From: Vibrio neonatus | GTDB lineage: Bacteria; Pseudomonadota; Gammaproteobacteria; Enterobacterales; Vibrionaceae | Length of the DNA: 64,000 nt | Reading direction: 5' to 3' | Assembly (NCBI RefSeq): GCF_024346975.1 | Contig: NZ_AP024885.1 | Location: 744,001 to 808,000, forward strand | Shown here: positions 17,803 through 24,748 of the stretch, piece after piece | How positions within the stretch are numbered: position 1 is the stretch's first letter | Layout: each line of letters starts with the position of its first letter | Program-made: the position numbers and the translations under genes | Notes under the pieces: generated by a model | Database searches by the model: none | What the model was told of the DNA's origin: nothing | Seen by the model: the letters and a program-made list of their open reading frames with translations, nothing else

Positions 17803-19230
17803 TTAAGCCATTCGTTTGTACAAATGTGCCATCGCTTTCACTAGACCCGTTACATCATCTTCATCATGGAATAAGTGAGTAGAAATACGTAATGCATAAG
17901 TAGCAGTAGTATCGTCTAGACGCAATGAGAAGTTAGTAGTGCGGATAGTGTATCCGTATTCTTCGCGAAGTAGATCACGGAATTCAGTTAGACGAGTGCC
18001 GTTAGACAGGTCATCAGAGAATGGGTTGAACGAAGTTAAACCACTTGATAGTTCGCGCTCTGGTGGGCAGAAAAGAGTACCGTGTGGCAATTCTTTGCTT
18101 AGCTCTTCTTTACACAAAGCACTAAGATCTAGAATACGCTCTTCGATTTTATCACGACCAATTTCATCCCATAGTTTACAAGTATCAGCTAGAGCTTGTT
18201 TGGCTGGGTAGTTGTCGTTGCCGATGTACTGCATTCTGGTCACAAAGTTCATTGTTTGATAACCATCTTCACCAAGTGATGAGTTAACAAAGTAGAAAGG
18301 ACGGCGGTCTGCAGGCCAGAAACGAATCAAACGCTCAGCTTCTTGACGAATATAAAGGATACCCGTTGCGCCTGGGCCACACTGCCACTTATGACCAGAA
18401 CCTGCATAGAAATCACAATCCATGTCATGCAGATTAACATTCATCATGCCAATGGTATGAGCGGCATCAACTAACGTTGGGATACCGTTATCACGTGCTA
18501 GTGCACAAATCTCTTTTGCTGGTAGTAAAGTACCGGTTAAGTAAGTAATGTGAGAGAACATTACCAAGCGTACATTGCCGTTTGCATTGTGCTCTTTAAT
18601 GGCATCAGCAAACACATCAACAAAGTCTTTTTTCTTCAGTTTTTTCTCGCCTGTGTAAACAGGGATTTCAACAAAAACAACTTTAGCACCTACGCGATCG
18701 GCAGCACTAAATAGTGGAGAGCGTCCACCAATATGCTCATGATGAGTAGTAATGATGATGTCGTCTTTTTGGAAATCTAGACCAGAAAGAATAGAAACCA
18801 TGCCATCTGTTGTATTTCGGCTTAGAACGATTTCATTTTCATCTGCGCCAAAGCCAGGTGCAATGTCTGCTGCCATTTGGCTCATGTAAGGCCAGCTGCC
18901 AAACTTGTTTTGCATGTCCCAAGGGTATTTAGCAACAAGCTCATGGTTCTCAGCTAGGGTCTTTTGCACGCTAGTTGGCATTGAACCTGTTGTACCAATG
19001 TTCATGTAAACATTGCCATTCGCTAAAGAGAACTGCTGTTGAACCTTCTTCCAGAAATTTTTGTCTGAAGAGTTGCCATGAGAGAAGGCTGCGTGTGGAT
19101 GGTGTGGGTGGTGCTGGTGTCTCGCTAAAGCACTCGTTGAGAAAAGAGAAGTACCTAGTCCTGCAACAGCAACACCTGCGCTACCTTTTAAAAAATCCCT
19201 ACGGTTAAACTTAGACGTGGTTTCACTCAT
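17803..19230 (-). CDS. Tat-exported class V aminotransferase-like PLP enzyme
   Basis: 475 residues of the class V aminotransferase / isopenicillin-N-epimerase-like fold. The N-terminus carries a twin-arginine signal (NRRDFLKG at 9-16, hydrophobic stretch to about 36), so a folded, PLP-loaded enzyme is predicted to be exported. A His-rich linker (HQHHPHHPH, 39-47) follows. PLP-binding features are intact: VDAAHTIG at 254-261 and the Schiff-base lysine K281 in GSGHKWQCGPGATG. The substrate cannot be told; cysteine desulfurases, kynureninase and epimerases share this fold. Periplasmic PLP enzymes are rare, and its place before a sensor pair is notable. Confidence 0.85.
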   Translation of the reverse strand: MSETTSKFNRRDFLKGSAGVAVAGLGTSLFSTSALARHQHHPHHPHAAFSHGNSSDKNFWKKVQQQFSLANGNVYMNIGTTGSMPTSVQKTLAENHELVAKYPWDMQNKFGSWPYMSQMAADIAPGFGADENEIVLSRNTTDGMVSILSGLDFQKDDIIITTHHEHIGGRSPLFSAADRVGAKVVFVEIPVYTGEKKLKKKDFVDVFADAIKEHNANGNVRLVMFSHITYLTGTLLPAKEICALARDNGIPTLVDAAHTIGMMNVNLHDMDCDFYAGSGHKWQCGPGATGILYIRQEAERLIRFWPADRRPFYFVNSSLGEDGYQTMNFVTRMQYIGNDNYPAKQALADTCKLWDEIGRDKIEERILDLSALCKEELSKELPHGTLFCPPERELSSGLTSFNPFSDDLSNGTRLTEFRDLLREEYGYTIRTTNFSLRLDDTTATYALRISTHLFHDEDDVTGLVKAMAHLYKRMA

Positions 19231-20013
19231 TATTTCATTTCCTTTAATTGAGTTTAGATAAATCTTTCTTATAGTACTTAAAGAACGATATTAGAAACTG
19301 CTAATGTCGTATTCTAAAGACTAAAATCTTAACTTCGTATCAAACAAGGCATAGTTAAAATCTTATCTAACCAGTATTAACGCTATATGTTTCAATATTA
19401 TGTTTTTGTGAAAGTAGCTTATGTTTAAAAATAGCGAATAAGCACCCAGTAACATATAAATTCTGTTTTATGCATGTTATTTCAAGAGGCACATTATATT
19501 TACAGCAATTTATAATTGATATATTTAAGCTGTTACATGTTGGTAAATCGTGATCATTGTCGAGAAATTAAATTAAAACTCATATATATCAGTGATTTAG
19601 TTGATTTCTTTTAGAGGTGAGTTTGTGGTTTTAGGCTGATTATTGTAATGCACTGGATATTTATTGATGTTTGCCGAGAGTCGCCAGTTATGCATTAGTA
19701 AACCTTACTTATTAGATAAGTTATTATGCGAATAGCTGTAATTTTATGCATTCTATATAGAGGGTAAATATTAACATGTGATTATGTAAAATAGCGGCGA
19801 AATAACGATTAGATAGATAGGGTTTTGCGGTATTAAAGAGAAGAATAAACCCGTTAGAAGCGATGTCTAATTTGCAGCACCCTGATTGATCTTGCTAGCG
19901 TGCACCCAGCAGGGAAAAGTCGTGAATATAGTGGTTTAACAGGAAAATGTTGCTAAAGTAAATATGAATATAATGAAAATATTCTGCAAATAAGCGCTTA
20001 ATCTGCAAAGAAC
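19231..20013. other. Long AT-rich intergenic region
   Basis: 783 bases between the divergent PLP-enzyme gene and the hydrolase gene. I see no ORF with codon character, no strong hairpin and no recognisable operator. It must contain the promoters of both flanking genes and may carry a small RNA that I cannot support. Confidence 0.45.
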
Positions 20014-20874
20014 ATGGTTGTGAATATGTCAAAAAAACTGATCCTATTTCTTATAATGTCACTGATAACCACAATAGTAATCACCGTGATAGTGTCTTTA
20101 AATATTGGACAAAAACAGTTTCAAGAAAGCACATTTGCGGTATCACCTTTAGGAAGTGCAACACCTACCGATGTGGGGATTCAATATGAAGACATTGATA
20201 TTGAAGCTAATGATCGCGTACTAAAGGCTTGGTATGTGCCCGCCAAAGACGCAATGGGTGCCGTTTTAGTGTTCCATGGACAAAATGAATCCTTATCGAA
20301 TTGGGTGTGGGCTATACAGCGCTTACATCAACGAGGCTTGTCAGTGTTTGTGTTCGATTACAGCGGATTTGGACAAAGCCAAGGAAAGCCTTCTGTTGAG
20401 GCGTTACGTGAAGACGCATTAGCCGCTTATACACAATTTAAGGCGAGGATCGGAAACACAGCCTCTTATTTTCTGGGATATTCTTTAGGCACTGGGGTCC
20501 TTATCGATGCACTTAGTCATCATCAACAGATGACCGCAAATGGTGTGGTACTTGCCAGTCCTCTTTCTAGTATTCGAGATGTTGCGATTGAAAGTGGCTC
20601 TGTATTACCCATATTTTCATTTGTGGTGCCGGATGCGTATAACAATGTGACTGGAGTTACATCGATAACTATGCCTGTGAGTATTGTGCATAGTGAGACC
20701 GATGGTCGTTTTCCTGTATGGATGGCTCAGAAAGTGGCTAAAGCGGCTGCTAATGCTAATTTAACGGTTGTTTCAACGCCTAAACATTCAGAGTTTCTAG
20801 CCAGTCCCGAGCAGCTCAATGGTGCCGGAGTACAGTTTTGGAATGCGGTTTTAGGTGCTATGACGTCTGATTGA
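20014..20874 (+). CDS. Membrane-anchored alpha/beta hydrolase
   Basis: 286 residues. An N-terminal hydrophobic segment (about 8-30) acts as signal anchor, followed by an alpha/beta-hydrolase fold. The oxyanion HGQ is at 88-90, FDYSGFGQSQGKPS at 114-127, the nucleophile Ser157 in GYSLGTG, the probable acid in HSETDGRFP and the catalytic His in TPKHSEF. It resembles the YfhR/BEM46 group of serine hydrolases; substrate unknown. ATG 20026 (MSKKLILF) is an equally plausible start. It is monocistronic and converges with the TRAP operon. Confidence 0.8.
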   Translation: MVVNMSKKLILFLIMSLITTIVITVIVSLNIGQKQFQESTFAVSPLGSATPTDVGIQYEDIDIEANDRVLKAWYVPAKDAMGAVLVFHGQNESLSNWVWAIQRLHQRGLSVFVFDYSGFGQSQGKPSVEALREDALAAYTQFKARIGNTASYFLGYSLGTGVLIDALSHHQQMTANGVVLASPLSSIRDVAIESGSVLPIFSFVVPDAYNNVTGVTSITMPVSIVHSETDGRFPVWMAQKVAKAAANANLTVVSTPKHSEFLASPEQLNGAGVQFWNAVLGAMTSD

Positions 20875-20945
20875 TTGCCGTTGCTGTTCAAACTATTGCC
20901 GTTTAAAAAATGACAATGAGTTAAATAGAGGATATTGAGGAAATA

Positions 20946-20980
20946 AGTCATGGACACTGCAAGGTGCAGTATCCATGACT
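20946..20980 (-). terminator. Hairpin terminator between hydrolase gene and TRAP operon
   Basis: A 15-bp inverted repeat (AGTCATGGACACTGC with one G-U position) around a 5-base loop. It is best paired in the minus-strand transcript, where TTATTTCC follows, so it probably ends the dctQMP operon. It may also serve the hydrolase gene. Confidence 0.65.
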
Positions 20981-21029
20981 GGAGTTACTTTTTAACGACA
21001 GTGGTTAGCACTGCATTAAGTCTTTTAAA

Positions 21030-22001
21030 TTAGTAGCTTTGTAGCGCATCCAGAGTTGGAACCAAAGCAGGGTTCTCTTTTCTGAACTTGTCATAAACAC
21101 TAGATACTTTCTTTTGGAATGCAGAAACATCAACTTCAGTTATTTCACCACCATTTTTGATGATTTCAGCTTTTGCATAGTCAGAGTATTCATCCCAGTA
21201 CTTATCTTGAACATCTAAAGCTTCTCTTGCCACTTGGCGAATAGTCGCTTGATCTTCTTTTGATAGACCATGCCAAATTTCAGTAGATACAACGAGCAGA
21301 TCAGGAATCATGGTGTGTTGATCTAAAGTGTAATATTTTGCTACTTCGTACTGACGAGTAGAGAAGTAAGTCGGGATATTGTTTTCTGCGCCATCTACAA
21401 CACCTTGTTGCAATGCAGAATAAACTTCACCTGATGAAATTGGCACAGGGCTAACGCCTAATGCTTTCATCGTATCAATATCGATTGGTGAGTTTTGCAC
21501 ACGAATTTTTAGACCTTTAAGATCTTCCGGCGTAGATATTTTGGTTTTGGTATAGAATCCACGAGAACCGCTAGATAAAAATGCGAGTCCAATAAAGCCG
21601 TCTTTTTCAGAAGACTGTAGAATTTTATCACCGACAGGGCCGCGTAAAATTCTTTTTGAATCCGCTTCATCTTTATATAAGTAAGGCAAAGACAGCACTT
21701 TATATTCTGGTGAAAAAGAGGCTGCTAAACCACCACCGACTTTAGCAAATGCTAGAGTGCCGTTTTGTACCATTTGTAAGGTTGACTCTTCACCACCTAA
21801 AGTTAAGTTAGGATAAACTTTAATTCTCATATTTGTTCTTTTAGAAACTTCTTGTGAGAACCAAGTTAAGGATTTATGTACAGGATGCTCTAATGGCATT
21901 GCATGAGCGAGTTTTTGCATTTTCGCTGATGCATTGAATGATAGAGATAGCATTGCTAATCCAGTACAGGTCAATAAAGTCTTTAAGTTCATTATTTTCA
22001 T
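21030..22001 (-). CDS. dctP: TRAP transporter solute-binding protein DctP
   Basis: 323-residue periplasmic binding protein with a signal peptide (cleavage near Ala26, NASA-KMQKL). The DctP-family signatures are clear: an N-terminal HAMPLEHPVHKSL, LGGEESTLQMVQNGTL and the carboxylate-anchoring region LKGLKIRVQNSP. It delivers an organic acid, usually a carboxylate or sugar acid, to DctQM. ATG 22001 follows AAGGA by 6 bases. It is the last gene of dctQ-dctM-dctP. The GntR-like operator upstream suggests a sugar acid such as gluconate, and the PL6 lyase nearby suggests a uronate; neither is shown. Confidence 0.9.
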   Translation of the reverse strand: MKIMNLKTLLTCTGLAMLSLSFNASAKMQKLAHAMPLEHPVHKSLTWFSQEVSKRTNMRIKVYPNLTLGGEESTLQMVQNGTLAFAKVGGGLAASFSPEYKVLSLPYLYKDEADSKRILRGPVGDKILQSSEKDGFIGLAFLSSGSRGFYTKTKISTPEDLKGLKIRVQNSPIDIDTMKALGVSPVPISSGEVYSALQQGVVDGAENNIPTYFSTRQYEVAKYYTLDQHTMIPDLLVVSTEIWHGLSKEDQATIRQVAREALDVQDKYWDEYSDYAKAEIIKNGGEITEVDVSAFQKKVSSVYDKFRKENPALVPTLDALQSY

Positions 22002-22028
22002 TTTTTATCCTTTATTAAAAATTAATGT

Positions 22029-23381
22029 TTAATAGCCAACTAGCTTAGGTAACCACATAGTTAGACTTGGAAATGCAGTAACGATTATCAATGCCAATAG
22101 GATAAATCCGTAAATTGGTAAGAGTTTTGGTACTACATCGCCTATTTTTCTATTAGCAATGCTGCAGCCTACAAATAAAGCAGTGCCGACAGGGGGGGTA
22201 CAAATACCAATAGACAAGTTAAACACCATCATGATTCCGAAATGAATAGGGTCCATTCCCAAATAAACGCCAATCGGTAATAAAATAGGTGTAAAAATTA
22301 ATATAGCGGGTGACATATCCATGAATGTGCCAACCACAAGGAAAATCAAGTTCATTGAAATCAATATAATGATTGGATTTTCAGAAATATTAAGTATGAA
22401 CTCTGCAATATACTGAGGTATATCAGCATTTGACATCGCCCAAGACATCGAACTTGATGTTGCAATCATCAGTAATACGATTGACGTGATAATTACACTA
22501 TCGATAACGATAGACGTTAAGTTTTTAATTTTTAGTTCTTTATATATAAAGCCGAGCGCTAAACTATACACAACGGCTATAGCTGAAGCTTCTGTTGCTG
22601 TAAATACACCTCCTACGATGCCACTCATAATTAAAATAACCATAAATAGGCTAGGGATTGCCTCAATGATTATGCTATACGCGGATTTCTCTGATCTTAC
22701 TTTTTCTTGTGGTACCTTGTATTTTTTACCGAAAATAAAGATGCCTGCCATTACTGCTAGACCCATCAATATTCCAGGGAAGTAGCCAGCTAAGAATAAG
22801 TATTGGACGGATGTACCACTGACCAATGCATACAGTATTAATACATTTGATGGTGGTATCAGTAGTCCTGAAGGACAAGAGGCAATATTGACCGCACTAG
22901 AGAAATCTTTTGGGTATTTCTTTTCGTTCTGTAATTCGCCCATAAGCCCGCCAACAGCGGCTGCAGAGGCGGTGGCTGATCCTGATAGTGAGCCAAACAT
23001 CATGTTTGCAATAACGTTGACATGACATAGCGCACCCGGCAGTCGACCACCTAATAGCATGGCAAAGTTAATCAGTCTCTTAGCGATACCACCAGAGTTC
23101 ATGAGGTTGCCAGCAAATATAAAGAAGGGTAAAGCCAATAGCCCAAAGTTATCCAGTCCTCTTAATAACTGCTGAGAAGCTAAACTTGCCGATTTGTCGA
23201 TTGGAAAATGTAGGAATATGGTTAGTAGTGAAGATAATCCAATACTAAACGCAATTGGCATTCCTATAATTAGGAATACAAATAACGAGCCAAATAAGAC
23301 AATAACCGGTAACAAGTAATAGACAGCATCAGGCATTATTGAAAGATATTGTTCAGTAAACATTAAGTCTAGTAATGTCAT
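22029..23381 (-). CDS. dctM: TRAP transporter large permease DctM
   Basis: 450 residues, 11-12 hydrophobic segments, DctM/SiaM large subunit of a tripartite ATP-independent periplasmic transporter driven by Na+ or H+ gradient. Typical stretches: LPFFIFAGNLMNSGGIAKRL, SGSATASAAAVGG and PPSNVLILYA. It starts 6 bases after dctQ. The assigned start lacks a clear ribosome site; Met16 (MPDAVYYLL) is an alternative. Confidence 0.93.
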   Translation of the reverse strand: MTLLDLMFTEQYLSIMPDAVYYLLPVIVLFGSLFVFLIIGMPIAFSIGLSSLLTIFLHFPIDKSASLASQQLLRGLDNFGLLALPFFIFAGNLMNSGGIAKRLINFAMLLGGRLPGALCHVNVIANMMFGSLSGSATASAAAVGGLMGELQNEKKYPKDFSSAVNIASCPSGLLIPPSNVLILYALVSGTSVQYLFLAGYFPGILMGLAVMAGIFIFGKKYKVPQEKVRSEKSAYSIIIEAIPSLFMVILIMSGIVGGVFTATEASAIAVVYSLALGFIYKELKIKNLTSIVIDSVIITSIVLLMIATSSSMSWAMSNADIPQYIAEFILNISENPIIILISMNLIFLVVGTFMDMSPAILIFTPILLPIGVYLGMDPIHFGIMMVFNLSIGICTPPVGTALFVGCSIANRKIGDVVPKLLPIYGFILLALIIVTAFPSLTMWLPKLVGY

Positions 23382-23387
23382 AATTTA

Positions 23388-23897
23388 TTAACTCTTTCTT
23401 GATGTACAAATGTCATGTGAATATTTCAAAATATCATTTATGGCAAATATATTGATTAGCACACCAGAAATAGGTGCAGCTAAATAGATATAACCCATAG
23501 GTAAATTGGAGCCAAACAAGCTCAATGTAGGAGATACTTGGTTAAACTGAAGCGTTCTCATTACAACACTCGAACCACCATAAATTAACACTAAGCTAGA
23601 GAATGCGATTACCATCAAACTGATAGTAATGTTTAAAGCGTTCTTGTTTTTAACTTTAGTGATGAGTAGTTCTATAGCTAAGTGTCGTTTTAAAGAGTAC
23701 GTGTAAGCACCACCTAAAACACCAATCCAAATTAAAAGATATCTAGATAGTTCATCAGTGAAAGTTGATGGAGAATCAGTGAAAAAACGAGTGAATACTT
23801 GCCATACCACTGTTGTAACTATTAGCCACATCAATACAACAAGAAATCCACCTAGTAATTTAGTGATTTTATCAACTATGGTAGAGAAAAAATTCAC
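23388..23897 (-). CDS. dctQ: TRAP transporter small permease DctQ
   Basis: 169 residues with four hydrophobic segments, the small membrane subunit of the TRAP transporter. DctQ features: VTTVVWQVFTRFFTDSPSTFTDELSRYLLIWIGVLG, which I summarise as the conserved WQVxxR...E-SRYLLIW pattern near residues 28-52. It is the first gene of the operon; a GntR-like operator lies about 100-115 bases upstream of its start. Confidence 0.9.
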   Translation of the reverse strand: MNFFSTIVDKITKLLGGFLVVLMWLIVTTVVWQVFTRFFTDSPSTFTDELSRYLLIWIGVLGGAYTYSLKRHLAIELLITKVKNKNALNITISLMVIAFSSLVLIYGGSSVVMRTLQFNQVSPTLSLFGSNLPMGYIYLAAPISGVLINIFAINDILKYSHDICTSRKS

Positions 23898-24748
23898 TCA
23901 TATATTCCTTTCGGTAAGTAAAAACTGAGACCAAAATCACATTGATACTGTGATTAAATAAATAAAAATGCATTCTTATATTTTGTTACACGGAAAATGT
24001 TATCCGTAACAAATGTATATTTAAAGTCGATTTTCTTAAAAGTGCGGTATTAGTCATAAAATAGAATGAGAATGTGATCTCGCTAGGGTATTCGAACGAA
24101 TAAAGAGAATTTAAGGAAAAACCTTATTTGTTGTTGCTTATGTACTGCAGCGATCTACTGACCAGAGCATAGCTCTAATACATTGCTCTTAATTATTGAT
24201 GCATGAAGCGTGGAAGCTATCTATGTCTGATATAGAAAGTAGAGAAATAGAAACTTTCATTTCTATTGAACCTTCATATAGAAGAAACATTGCCGTTAAA
24301 TGGTATTAAGTTTTTAACTATAAAATAAGACTAGTGGTAGCAGGTAATTTAGATATTCTTCAAATTTATGCATTTCTAATGATATTAAAAACGCCATCGC
24401 CTAAATATTCATAATTATGAATATAATTCCATTGCCCAGCATATGAAATAACGTTGAATTCCCAGCAAATACAGTGACTCTTTATCTGTCTTGTAAAATA
24501 TTTATATTTTGCACGAGAATAAATAGTGAGGTTCGTCATGCTTTTAGTTATTCATGAAATCAATATATAAGTAATTCACAATTCTGTAAGTCACTGTTTT
24601 TTAAGGGTTATTTTATGATGTTACATCCTGTAAATTAGCGTCATATAATATTGATGTATGACAAATGGGATCTAGATCGCTTGGCGTTTCTGAAATATCT
24701 AATAACATGTACTCACAAAATATAACTACTCCAAGTGAGAGAGGACAC
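23898..24748. other. Divergent intergenic region TRAP operon / PL6 lyase
   Basis: 851 AT-rich bases. It holds the GntR-like operator at 23997-24012 and a looser inverted repeat TTACA-TCC-TGTAA at 24621-24633, about 115 bases before the lyase start. No ORF of credible length or strong terminator is seen. Confidence 0.5.
23997..24012. promoter_or_regulatory. GntR-like operator upstream of TRAP operon
   Basis: ATGTTATCCGTAACAA keeps both half-sites (TGTTA / GTAACA) of the gluconate operator seen at 1982 and 2003, with the same spacing. A further half-site TTTGTTAC lies 11 bases before it. It is placed 100 bases upstream of dctQ. Confidence 0.6.

Noticed and set aside
24621..24633. TTACA-TCC-TGTAA upstream of the lyase as a GntR operator
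   Set aside because: The spacing and central bases do not fit the sites at 1982, 2003 and 23997; it is kept only as an unnamed inverted repeat.
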